Under the pieces are notes generated by a model. The model saw only the letters and a list, made by a program, of their open reading frames with translations. It made no database searches and had not been told where the DNA came from. Both the position numbers and the translations under genes were made by a program. A stretch of DNA of 33,439 nt from a virus: positions 1-33,439 of IMG/VR virus record IMGVR_UViG_3300032241_002993. One strand, written 5' to 3'. Below, piece by piece: positions 1-7,735 of the stretch (the first letter of the stretch is position 1; every line of letters begins with the position of its first letter).

Positions 1-414
1 ATTGACGCTTGTGTTACCTACGTTGAATGCAGCTGCTGCGACTGTAGCGCCGTTAGTAGTTGCACTGATGGCACCTACATATAGACCGTTACTATACAAG
101 TTAGATACTGTAGCACCACTTGTACCGTTAGCAATTGTGATATACGGCACACCCGTATTGGTTTGCATTGTTAACGTCGGATTACCAGTAATAGTGCTAT
201 TGCCGTAAACAATTCCTACAGTGCTATTAGAAGAAATATTAATTGTAGGTGCTGTAGTCGTGTTGCCAACGACAATAAAGCTGGCTGCGTTGGCTGCAGC
301 AGTTGCGTTGAAGGTAGCAGTATTGATTTGCCCTGTTACATTTATTCCGGTAGCATTGACAGTTGAAGAGACGTTCAATGATCCGGTAATTACAGTTGAT
401 AATAGCTGTGCCAT
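1..414 (-). CDS. Fibre-like structural protein, 3' end outside window
   Basis: An open frame of 138 codons starts at ATG 412-414 and runs off the left edge, so only the N-terminal part is visible. It begins MAQLLSTVITGSLNVSS and is very rich in Asn, Thr, Ser and Gly with many N-x-T/S triplets, the composition of the other fibre-like proteins nearby. Residues about 50-114 (GNTTTAPTINISSNST... to NLYSNGLYVG) are a module that occurs twice more in the 1121-residue protein at 3538-6903. The start follows the upstream gene's stop by 8 bases, so it probably belongs to the same transcript. Its role is inferred to be a tail-fibre or baseplate-periphery protein; no enzymatic motif is visible. Confidence 0.75.
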   Translation of the reverse strand, partial: MAQLLSTVITGSLNVSSTVNATGINVTGQINTATFNATAAANAASFIVVGNTTTAPTINISSNSTVGIVYGNSTITGNPTLTMQTNTGVPYITIANGTSGATVSNLYSNGLYVGAISATTNGATVAAAAFNVGNTSVN

Positions 415-422
415 AAAAAATC

Positions 423-2681
423 CTATGTTTCTAGAAATGAAATTTCTTGCAATGCACTGTTTGAATACATTTTCATCGAAGGACCTGTAGTTACACTTGC
501 GGGATTAAGTGAAACCAAAATTCCACACGAAGAGGTCTTATAAGTATTTGGCGTAACAAATCCGTATTGATCCCCCGTAGGAACATTTGCCCACGGAATA
601 TCTCCTAGAATAAGATTGCCTCCGTTTGTTTGTGTAGCCACAGTTCTTTGTGTAAATCCTGTGGGCATTGCGGGAGTGGTAGCATAGTTTAAAACAGAGG
701 CACATCCTGCAAAAACAACCATGCAATTATTTACAGTAGGAGTTATTGATTGTGCTAGAATATACCCAGGAGGTCCGAAGGGAGCAGCGTCTGTTCCTTG
801 TAGTGTAAATCCGTTTGAGTGATCTGCGTCAGGATAAGATCTTACAGAACATTGATCAATAGGAGAAGCTGTATTGACTCCGCGATATGCAGTGCAAAAA
901 AGAATTGATGGGTCACCAGTGCTTGTATATGTTACAGTATAACTGGATGGTTCTGAACCCGTTGCTATTTTCCAAAACATACTCAATGATTGAATTGAAA
1001 TTTCTTCTCTGATACCTGCAATTTGAGTAAATCCTGATGGCACAGATGTTGTAACCACACCATATGGGGCTGATGTAGTTAAAAGAATCAAATCACCTGC
1101 AGCCACACCAGAAGGAAGTAAAACTGAATTAGTATTCGTCGCACCTAAAGTATAATTATTTGAAGTGGCATTTACAAATGTTATACTTGTTGTTGGTGTT
1201 TGTTCTATAAAATTGGTTGATTGTGTTGTATTATTTGAATACATTTTAATGGGTGCAGCAGCAGACTCAATTAATTGTGATGATGCTAGAGAGACGAACT
1301 TTCCAGACTGATAGGCTTTAGTTGTAGAAGTTGCTGGTAAAAATAGAGCAGATGTTGCAAACCAATAAGCAGAAGTATTTGCAGTCCATGAAAATGAATT
1401 CAATGGGGGTATTGCGTAATCAATAACCCATTGGTTTGATCCACGATTAGACACATTGAATATATTGGTTTGATTGGTTGCACTTGTAACTGCTGCAGGA
1501 TATGTTTCAAAAAATCCAGTTCCTATAGCAAGTCCTGTTGGAGGTCCTGCAGGAGTTGGTACAGACATTGAAGCAGTGCTTCCACTATTCGCTGTTGAAG
1601 TAGGCAAAGGCTGAGTTAAAGTTACTACAGGTTGGTTGGGATCAACTCCTGTTAGGGGAATAGTAACTAATCCTCCTACAGATGTTCCTCCGGGATATGT
1701 AGCAGACACCGTATAGGAGGATCCTGTAGGGGGATTTATCAAATACCAAATTGATTGTTGATTACCTATGCTATAAGAGTACACACCTGTATTACTACTG
1801 CAGTAAGTATAATTTTGATTATAATAAGTTCCTGGGACTAGTGTCATTGCAACACCATTATATGTGATAGTCGACGGTATTCCGTGTCCATCATTTGTTT
1901 CAACGAGTGCCAAACATGTCGTTCCTGCAGGTGTTGTATAACTAAATGTAACAGTCCCTCCAGGAGATACGGTCGAGTTAACTAGTGTACTTCCTATTGT
2001 TGTACCATTAAGTGCCACTCCGGATGGAGTGTATGATGAGCTGGGAAGTGCAATAACAAAAGCTCCCCAACCAACACCACCCGGGTTACCTGATACCGAC
2101 ATTGTTCCTGATAGCTGACTACCTGCAGGTATCAAAGAAGGAGCGTTGTTTTCATAGGCAAATGCAGATGCTGCATATTGTGAGCAATCGACAATCGCTC
2201 CTGTTGTAAATCCTGATGGCGGCGTGATGGCACTTATTGTTGATCCGAATCCATAAAACATATCAACAAGCCACATGACATCTGATCCTGCAGGTATCAA
2301 AGGTGTTGTTGGATTTACAGTGACTGGAGATGCTGCACCTGTTGTTTGATTTGTAGTATAGACAATAGGATATTGTGTATTTGTTCTTCCAGAAAACGCC
2401 GCAACACCGCATGTTTGATAGTTAGCCCCAACCGTGATCGTATACGTAGAGGGTTCTGCACCTGTTGCAACTTTCCATGCTGCTGCAAAGGTTTGTGATC
2501 CTGAGGAAGTCAATGTCTCATATTGTATTTGACTAAATCCTGAAGGCCATGTTACAGCTACGGAACCTGAGGCTGCAGTATACCACATGATAAGAACGTC
2601 ACCAGAAGCGGTGCCTGTAGGTAAGGCAAGTACTGGATTCGCAGTTGTTGCGTTATTTGAACTATAAGAACGAAATGCCAT
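423..2681 (-). CDS. Large adhesin-like tail protein with internal duplication
   Basis: The protein has 752 residues and no recognisable catalytic motif. It is beta-rich (Ser/Thr/Gly/Pro) and looks like a receptor-binding or distal fibre protein, by inference from composition and position. It contains an internal repeat: residues about 12-105 (LALPTGTASGDVLIMW, then WPSGF, WKVATGAEPSTYT) correspond to about 515-610 (LLPSGVAAGDLILL, then VPSGF, WKIATGSEPSSYT). A second tag repeats too: IKMYSNNTTQSTNFIEQ near residues 478-495 and MKMYSNSALQEISFLET at the extreme C-terminus. The protein therefore reads as two units, each closed by a KMYSN...F(I/L)E peptide. The gene follows the 159-residue gene by 15 bases and precedes the left-edge gene by 8. 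The ribosome binding site is weak (TGAG about 10 bases upstream). Confidence 0.8.
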   Translation of the reverse strand: MAFRSYSSNNATTANPVLALPTGTASGDVLIMWYTAASGSVAVTWPSGFSQIQYETLTSSGSQTFAAAWKVATGAEPSTYTITVGANYQTCGVAAFSGRTNTQYPIVYTTNQTTGAASPVTVNPTTPLIPAGSDVMWLVDMFYGFGSTISAITPPSGFTTGAIVDCSQYAASAFAYENNAPSLIPAGSQLSGTMSVSGNPGGVGWGAFVIALPSSSYTPSGVALNGTTIGSTLVNSTVSPGGTVTFSYTTPAGTTCLALVETNDGHGIPSTITYNGVAMTLVPGTYYNQNYTYCSSNTGVYSYSIGNQQSIWYLINPPTGSSYTVSATYPGGTSVGGLVTIPLTGVDPNQPVVTLTQPLPTSTANSGSTASMSVPTPAGPPTGLAIGTGFFETYPAAVTSATNQTNIFNVSNRGSNQWVIDYAIPPLNSFSWTANTSAYWFATSALFLPATSTTKAYQSGKFVSLASSQLIESAAAPIKMYSNNTTQSTNFIEQTPTTSITFVNATSNNYTLGATNTNSVLLPSGVAAGDLILLTTSAPYGVVTTSVPSGFTQIAGIREEISIQSLSMFWKIATGSEPSSYTVTYTSTGDPSILFCTAYRGVNTASPIDQCSVRSYPDADHSNGFTLQGTDAAPFGPPGYILAQSITPTVNNCMVVFAGCASVLNYATTPAMPTGFTQRTVATQTNGGNLILGDIPWANVPTGDQYGFVTPNTYKTSSCGILVSLNPASVTTGPSMKMYSNSALQEISFLET

Positions 2682-2696
2682 TATAAAATACTCACA

Positions 2697-3176
2697 TCAA
2701 GCGTAAGTGAAGTCAAGTGATGATGTAGATACGTTCCACAGCATACTGAAGTTGTGTCCAGATCCTGCTGCAGTTGAAAGAACAGAACTATTTGCAGTAA
2801 CGTTAACAGTTGAGTTGCCAATTATAATAGAGGATGTTGTCAACTGTACGTTAGCACCTACGTTGGCAGAAGTTGTCGCATAAAATGTCGCTGTGTTGAT
2901 TTGACCGACAACATTGAGTGCTGCTGCATTGACTAGAGAACTATTGGCAGTGAACCCAATGACAGATCCGTTAGATGCTGTATAGGTATAGCTATTCTGA
3001 CCAATGGTGAATACGTTACCTGAGGTACCGTTACTGCTAAACATGATTCCGTCTGCCATGTTAATAGCAAGACCGCCCGGACCAATATATGCCGAGTTAG
3101 TGGAATATGATGCAGTTGTATTAGGAATTCTACCAGTAGTAGAGGTTCTCAATACCTGTAATGCTGTATTTGCCAT
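2697..3176 (-). CDS. Short fibre-like structural protein
   Basis: The protein has 159 residues. Its N-terminus (MANTALQVLRTSTTGRIPNT, then GPGGLAINMADGIMF and VFTIGQ) has the form of the attachment domain that opens many marine T4-like fibre proteins, and it resembles the start of the 1121-residue protein (SNTIVQIRRSNTS, GELGYSYN, LYIGAQ). The middle (VVGQINTATFYATTSANV) resembles the left-edge partial gene. It looks like a minimal fibre: one attachment domain, one or two repeat modules, and a short C-terminal cap ending FSMLWNVSTSSLDFTYA. The start at 3176 is supported by AAGGTG five bases upstream on the coding strand. A 14-bp palindrome lies just upstream. Confidence 0.75.
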   Translation of the reverse strand: MANTALQVLRTSTTGRIPNTTASYSTNSAYIGPGGLAINMADGIMFSSNGTSGNVFTIGQNSYTYTASNGSVIGFTANSSLVNAAALNVVGQINTATFYATTSANVGANVQLTTSSIIIGNSTVNVTANSSVLSTAAGSGHNFSMLWNVSTSSLDFTYA

Positions 3177-3192
3177 CTGGCACCTTAGTCAA

Positions 3193-3206
3193 TCCGTATA
3201 TACGGA
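3193..3206. repeat. Perfect 14-bp palindrome between two small genes
   Basis: TCCGTATATACGGA is a perfect inverted repeat. In RNA it could fold as a 5-bp stem with an AUAU tetraloop. It sits between the stop of the 65-residue gene and the start of the 159-residue gene, 12 bases upstream of that gene's AAGGTG. There is no following T-run, so it is not a convincing terminator. It could be a processing or translation-control hairpin, or chance. Confidence 0.4.
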
Positions 3207-3209
3207 AGG

Positions 3210-3407
3210 TTAAAATGAATCTTCAGTCACCTTTTTAGGTTTCTGTGCTTTTGTGACAGCACTATTTAGCGCTGCCTGTAATTCCTCAATTCTTTTTGCC
3301 TTAAAGTGTGCATCTGTTTCAAGAAGCAACAACTTACTTTGCATATCTGTAATAACAGCTCTCATCTTTTCAATATACACATTAACAAATTCGCCACTCA
3401 TATCCAT
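3210..3407 (-). CDS. Small coiled-coil protein
   Basis: The protein has 65 residues: MDMSGEFVNVYIEKMRAVIT, then leucine- and charge-rich heptad-like sequence (KLLLLETDAHFKAKRIEELQ) and a basic tail. No family is recognised; a short trimeric or dimeric coiled coil in the tail-fibre region is the best description. The start at 3407 is supported by an A-rich AAAAAGG 8 bases upstream. The spacer between that site and the ATG is itself TATAAATA, which resembles a late promoter but would start RNA inside the gene. A better-placed late promoter lies at 3517-3524, giving a leader of about 100 bases. It is followed by the short fibre gene after 33 bases. Confidence 0.6.
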   Translation of the reverse strand: MDMSGEFVNVYIEKMRAVITDMQSKLLLLETDAHFKAKRIEELQAALNSAVTKAQKPKKVTEDSF

Positions 3408-3484
3408 TATTTATACCTTTTTAATTTACCCTTTACAAATCCTGCAGGCATACATATAGTAGAATGAATCCATACTTTTCCATA

Positions 3485-3521
3485 AAATACTCCAGTAAAA
3501 AAGATATCTACTAGAGTATTT
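3485..3521 (-). terminator. Imperfect hairpin after the 1121-residue fibre gene
   Basis: The arms are 3485-3497 (AAATACTCCAGTA) and 3509-3521 (TACTAGAGTATTT). They pair at 12 of 13 positions around an 11-base loop. Read on the minus strand, the descending arm ends in a short TTTT before ATGG, and the hairpin lies 16 bases past the stop of the 1121-residue gene. This is compatible with an intrinsic terminator, though the T-run is short and the stem AT-rich. The late promoter at 3517-3524 overlaps the ascending arm. Confidence 0.45.
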
Positions 3522-3524
3522 ATA
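3517..3524 (-). promoter_or_regulatory. T4-type late promoter
   Basis: The minus strand reads TATAAATA, an exact match to the T4 late promoter element (bound in T4 by the gp55 sigma-like factor with gp33 and the gp45 clamp). With T4 spacing, RNA would start near 3511, giving a leader of about 104 bases to the 65-residue gene at 3407. It lies in the only sizeable intergenic gap (3408-3537). It overlaps the first arm of the hairpin at 3485-3521. Confidence 0.6.
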
Positions 3525-3537
3525 AAATAGCGCGTGT

Positions 3538-6500
3538 CTAAAAAGTGCCTCCGTCTACTCCACCGTAAGCGGGTAGATTGCTTACAATTTGCAATACTTG
3601 ACCATTTGATCCCACAGCAAGTGCAGTAAGGGCTGATGTTCCGCCTGATCCATATACCAATGATCCAGATGCTAGTGTATTTAATCCAGTACCGCCAGAG
3701 CCCACACCCAATGATGTTGCAAGTGACAGAGTGTTTGCAGTGATATTTACATTGACTGTAGAATTGGCTGTAATCTGTACACCAGTCTGAGTAGATGTAA
3801 CACCCAAGAAAGACAACGGCATGAGCGTGGTTGTTGCACCAATCGTTGTACCAAATGGTGTAGTATTGGCAGGATACGTCGGATTTGCAATTTGATTGTT
3901 AGAAACAAATAGCGAGTATGAATTAGAAGATGCGATACGAGCCAAGCCATAAAATCCAGTGTAGTATGCGTTAGCTGTTCCAACAGAGCTCGTACCTGTC
4001 GCTGTCTGAGACATGATCAAGTTGGCAGCGTTAACTGTCGTGATAAATGTATTGGCTGGAATATTTAGACCTGTGATCAACTCACCGACATAGAAGCCAG
4101 CAGTTGAAGTCATCTGAATATTAGCAGAACCTGATGTGGTATTTGCTGTAATATTCGTCGCTGTTTGAATAGGTGCACTTGAAATAAACCCAGAGTCAAT
4201 AGAATCTGCAGTGACGTTAAATGCCTGTCCGTTTGGTGCAATATAGTTCGGGCTATTTTCATCAGCCAATCCAATGATATTATCATTGATGTTTAGATTG
4301 GTTGTGTTGATTGTTGTGAGCGTACCTTGTACGTACAAGTTACCAGAGACTGTAGCATTTTGTACTGTAAGATTAGCAGAAGTTGCAGAGACGTTGCCGC
4401 CAGTAAATGCAAGAACTGTGCTATTAACATTGAATCCATACTGTGTAGTAATGGAATTAACGTTGATTGTCGTATTGCCAGTGGTATTGGCGAGATTAAG
4501 ACTGACTGCCTGCGTAACTGTGCTATTACCTGCGACAAATCCAGATGATGATACATTAACTGTTGGTACAGAAGAACTACCTGTTACAGTATGAACTGCA
4601 GCATTAACAACACCTGTTGAGTTTGCTACGAATACGCCCGCAGTATTAGCAATGACGTTAGACGATGCAATATTTGCTGAGGTTGTAACAAACAATGTAC
4701 CTGTATTGACCTGACCTGATAGGTTGGCATAAGTACCTGTCAAGTTTGCAGCTACAGTTGTGAACGAGCCATTGACGGCAGATACTGTATTGGTGTATAC
4801 AGTACCTGTTGCATTAATAGTAGTTGTGTTAACTGTTGTGAACGAGCCATTAACAGCAGATACTGTATTGGTGTATACAGTACCTGTTGCATTAATAGTG
4901 GTTGTATTAACTGTTGTGAAGGAACCATTTGTTGCAGAAATTGTATTGGTATAGACAGTTGCTGTTGCATTAAGTGTAGTGACATTGGCGGTTGTTGTAA
5001 CGATTGCAGAGCTGTTGACAACCGTGGTACCTACGATCAATCCGTTAGAATACAAATTGGCGACTGTTGCGCCACCTGTACCATTGGCGACAGAGATATA
5101 AGGAACGCCAGTATTTGTCTGTAATGTAAATGTAGGTGCACCAGTAACTGTGCTGTTACCGTATGTGATACCTGCTGTACTATTTGAAGCAAGTGTCAGT
5201 GTGGGTGCAGTGGTTGTGTTACCAGAAATTGTAAATGACGTCTGGCTAACATATGAGTTACCTGACAAGAATCCATTTGCTTGTGCGTTACCTGAAAGTG
5301 TTAGATTACCTGCAGTGGTCAACTGCATCTGTTGTGAGCCGTTGGTATAGAACGATAGTGGCAAATATGTGCCTGTGCCGTTGATACCTGAAACGAGCTG
5401 TACGTCTGTAGATCCGTTGGTAGCAATTAGAATCTTACTGGCATTTGTTGGATTAGAGCTATTTGCTGCTTGCCAGCTTGCTGCACCAGATGTACCGTTG
5501 GGCAGAGCATAAATGCCTGTTGATCCATTAAGGGTTGACGTAATAAAGTTTGATCTGCTATTGACTGTGGTGTTCGAAAAATCGCCCACAAAAAGCGTAT
5601 TGGTATTCATTACAATGTTGGCATTGAACGTTTCTACTGCGTTCCAAGTATATGCAACACTGTTTACAGATACCCAATAGACGTTGCCTGTGCCGTTAGA
5701 AGCAAGGAACTGACCTGCTGTACCCTGCGCTCCTGTGGAGTCAATGAGGCGTGATCCAGAGCTAAGTGTTAGATTGGCGCCTGAAGGCAGACCCACATTA
5801 CCTGTTGCAGTAACAAGAGCAGCGCTGACTGCAGTGCTATTAACGACTGAGGTACCAACAACTAGACCATTTGAATACAGATTGGCGACTGTTGCCCCAC
5901 CTGTACCATTAGCGACCGTGATGTACGGCACACCTGTATTGGTTTGAAGAGCAATTGTAGGAGCACCTGTGATAGTGCTATTACCGTATACAATGCCTGT
6001 CGTTGAGTTAGAGGATATCGTTAGTGTAGGCGCTGTGGTTGTATTCCCAGCAACTACAAATGATGTGTTGGTGATAGATACGTTTGAGGCAACGTTGATA
6101 TACCCACCAGTAACAGCAAACGTATTAGCAACTGTAATGACATTGGTGAATGTCCAGTTGTTGGCTGCGATCTGTGCGCCAGTTAGACCTGATGCGGCGG
6201 CTGCCCAATATGGTGAGCCTGTTGAACCGTTTGAGTATAGAACGTATCCTGCAGTCCCATTGCCTCCGTTAGCATTAAGCGGAATGCCGGAGATCGTAAC
6301 CTGAGTTATATTGGCAATAAAGTTTGTGCTGACAGAAAAGGAGTTGCCAGAAACTGTGTTTGCCTGAATAGAAGTTGCACCACTAAATGTAATGGTGTTT
6401 GTAAATGTTTGTGTGTTAGTCCAGGTATATTGAGCAGCGACGTTAGTTGCACCAGATGCAACCTTACCTGCAACATAAGAAACGATTGCTTGTGTCGTGG

Positions 6501-6903
6501 CAAGTTCATTACCTGATCCACCACCAGATCCATTTGCACCAAGAATAGTTGCTGACGTTGAGTTTGAAATTGAGGTAATGAGAACGTTAGCAAAGCTACC
6601 AGATGCAACAGAAGCAGTGATAGCCAATCCTGAAGTTAGCGTATTTGAAATGAATGAGTTGCCGTCTACAACGACTGTAGCGTTTGCGGCAAGCGTACCA
6701 GGAGTCGTGAAGTTTTGTAGATAAGCGTACTTAGCACCGCCAATAGCAAATCCCGCAGTACCTACGCCAGTTTGTGCACCAATATATAGTGTATTACCTG
6801 TAGACGATGCATTATAAGAATACCCAAGCTCACCAGCATTGAGTGTAGTACCCGGAGTAAGTGAAGTATTACTTCTACGGATCTGTACAATTGTATTTGA
6901 CAT
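3538..6903 (-). CDS. Giant repetitive tail-fibre-like protein
   Basis: The protein has 1121 residues. The N-terminus (MSNTIVQIRRSNTSLTPG, GELGYSYN, NTLYIGAQ) matches the attachment domain of marine T4-like fibres. The body is extremely rich in Asn, Thr, Ser and Gly. It contains two copies of a 70-residue module (GNTTTAPTLTISSNST... to NLYSNGLVVG at about 283-354, and again at about 559-631) and three tandem 26-residue units at about 639-716. Around residues 870-985 there is a motif common in such fibres (NDNIIGLADENSPNY, later YTGFYGLARI), interrupted by an ITGLNIPANTFITTV...IMSQTATG segment. It ends GGVDGGTF. It shares one base with the upstream 82-residue gene. It probably forms a trimeric elongated fibre; this is inference from composition and repeats. 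Confidence 0.8.
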   Translation of the reverse strand: MSNTIVQIRRSNTSLTPGTTLNAGELGYSYNASSTGNTLYIGAQTGVGTAGFAIGGAKYAYLQNFTTPGTLAANATVVVDGNSFISNTLTSGLAITASVASGSFANVLITSISNSTSATILGANGSGGGSGNELATTQAIVSYVAGKVASGATNVAAQYTWTNTQTFTNTITFSGATSIQANTVSGNSFSVSTNFIANITQVTISGIPLNANGGNGTAGYVLYSNGSTGSPYWAAAASGLTGAQIAANNWTFTNVITVANTFAVTGGYINVASNVSITNTSFVVAGNTTTAPTLTISSNSTTGIVYGNSTITGAPTIALQTNTGVPYITVANGTGGATVANLYSNGLVVGTSVVNSTAVSAALVTATGNVGLPSGANLTLSSGSRLIDSTGAQGTAGQFLASNGTGNVYWVSVNSVAYTWNAVETFNANIVMNTNTLFVGDFSNTTVNSRSNFITSTLNGSTGIYALPNGTSGAASWQAANSSNPTNASKILIATNGSTDVQLVSGINGTGTYLPLSFYTNGSQQMQLTTAGNLTLSGNAQANGFLSGNSYVSQTSFTISGNTTTAPTLTLASNSTAGITYGNSTVTGAPTFTLQTNTGVPYISVANGTGGATVANLYSNGLIVGTTVVNSSAIVTTTANVTTLNATATVYTNTISATNGSFTTVNTTTINATGTVYTNTVSAVNGSFTTVNTTTINATGTVYTNTVSAVNGSFTTVAANLTGTYANLSGQVNTGTLFVTTSANIASSNVIANTAGVFVANSTGVVNAAVHTVTGSSSVPTVNVSSSGFVAGNSTVTQAVSLNLANTTGNTTINVNSITTQYGFNVNSTVLAFTGGNVSATSANLTVQNATVSGNLYVQGTLTTINTTNLNINDNIIGLADENSPNYIAPNGQAFNVTADSIDSGFISSAPIQTATNITANTTSGSANIQMTSTAGFYVGELITGLNIPANTFITTVNAANLIMSQTATGTSSVGTANAYYTGFYGLARIASSNSYSLFVSNNQIANPTYPANTTPFGTTIGATTTLMPLSFLGVTSTQTGVQITANSTVNVNITANTLSLATSLGVGSGGTGLNTLASGSLVYGSGGTSALTALAVGSNGQVLQIVSNLPAYGGVDGGTF
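4757..4990. repeat. Three tandem 78-bp repeats inside the fibre gene
   Basis: Units begin at 4757, 4835 and 4913. The first two differ at only 4 of 78 positions, while the third is clearly more diverged. Each encodes 26 residues of the form TVNTTTINATGTVYTNTVSA plus VNGSFT on the minus strand. The near-identity of two units against one diverged unit indicates a recent duplication within the fibre shaft. Confidence 0.9.
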
Positions 6904-7151
6904 TAGAAACTCCCGCCGTCTATGCTAGTGAGGTTCAAATAGTTGGGAGATTCTAGAATGAACTTCTCCTCTTCAGCATTATAAACTAGCGTGTTGCCGT
7001 CCGATTGGTCTTGCATCACTACGTCTTGTAGATTTCTTAACTGAGATGCAGCAATAAGTGCTTCATTTCGTATGACAATGGGGGTTGCGTTCGTACTAAA
7101 ACGAACGGGATTAAAACCTAGGTTTTGCTTAACCTTGACATTAATAGCCAT
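6903..7151 (-). CDS. Small structural protein, fibre-associated
   Basis: The protein has 82 residues: MAINVKVKQNLGFNPVRFST, a short helical part (ALIAASQLRNLQDVVMQ), then NTLVYNAEEEKFILESP and a C-terminus ending SIDGGSF. No catalytic motif is visible. The C-terminal DGGSF resembles the DGGTF end of the next gene's product, with which it shares one base (stop/start overlap), suggesting the two act together. A late promoter (7179-7186) lies 28 bases upstream. A role as fibre connector or accessory is inference. Confidence 0.65.
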   Translation of the reverse strand: MAINVKVKQNLGFNPVRFSTNATPIVIRNEALIAASQLRNLQDVVMQDQSDGNTLVYNAEEEKFILESPNYLNLTSIDGGSF

Positions 7152-7178
7152 TTAATCCCCTTCCTGTGATATTCTTTG

Positions 7179-7186
7179 TATTTATA
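7179..7186 (-). promoter_or_regulatory. T4-type late promoter upstream of the 82-residue gene
   Basis: The minus strand reads TATAAATA exactly, in the 46-base gap between the 174-residue gene and the 82-residue gene. With T4 spacing, RNA would start near 7173, giving a 22-base leader before ATG 7151. It would drive the 82-residue gene and the giant fibre gene. Confidence 0.7.
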
Positions 7187-7197
7187 TAATACTAAAT

Positions 7198-7722
7198 TTA
7201 GTACTGTCTGGGGGATTCTAGTTGAAAATTACTCCATGAACTACCAGTCCAGATATATGCACCATTTAATGTGGTATCATAATAAACTTGACCGATAAAG
7301 GTGGCTGTGGGAGGAGAACTGCGTTGAGTAAAACTAGCGTATACATTCCCGCCATAGTTTGTGGGTGTGGGATATCCTGCAGGAGCCGCATACTGCGTAA
7401 CTTCAGGAGTCACTGTTGCGATTCCTTCTACAACTCGGGTTACAGTATTTGCACTATCTACAGTGATAATGTCATATACATATCTGCCATACCAAAGATT
7501 GCCTGTTTGGTTGGCAGTCAATGACAAGTAGATAGTGCCTGTTGTGGGTGAAGGAATTGATACAGTAAAGCTGGTTGCGTTACTTGATGTATACCACTTG
7601 CGAATTTGACCCTCGGCAGTATACCCTGTCAAATCCAATGGATTGCCATTATTGTCAGTTAAATTCAATTCTGTATTGAATGTGGCGCCCTGATCAATAA
7701 CAATGTTTGCTTTTGCTGCCAT
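7198..7722 (-). CDS. Virion protein with BppU-like N-terminal domain
   Basis: The protein has 174 residues. The N-terminal half (ANIVIDQGATFNTELNLTDN, NGNPLDLTGYTAEGQIRKWY, then LSLTANQTGNLWYGRYVYDI and VVEGIATVTPEVTQ) follows the pattern of small structural proteins common in T4-like cyanophages and resembles the N-terminal beta-sandwich of Siphoviridae BppU baseplate proteins. The C-terminal part (FIGQVYYDTTLNGAYIWTGSSW) looks like a short beta-propeller or lectin-like blade that displays to the outside. It follows the 190-residue gene by 13 bases. A role at the baseplate periphery or fibre joint is inferred. Confidence 0.65.
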   Translation of the reverse strand: MAAKANIVIDQGATFNTELNLTDNNGNPLDLTGYTAEGQIRKWYTSSNATSFTVSIPSPTTGTIYLSLTANQTGNLWYGRYVYDIITVDSANTVTRVVEGIATVTPEVTQYAAPAGYPTPTNYGGNVYASFTQRSSPPTATFIGQVYYDTTLNGAYIWTGSSWSNFQLESPRQY

Positions 7723-7735
7723 TTTATCCTACTCT

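Noticed and set aside
3408-3415. TATAAATA on the minus strand directly before the 65-residue gene
   Set aside because: With T4 spacing, RNA would start at about 3402, inside the gene and past its ATG. The octamer fills the spacer between AAAAAGG and the ATG, so it is more likely part of the translation start region. The octamer at 3517-3524 is better placed.
4274-4594. Plus-strand open frames opposite the giant fibre gene
   Set aside because: They are Val/Thr/Leu-rich mirror images of the Asn/Thr/Val repeats on the minus strand. They show no ribosome binding site and no family pattern.
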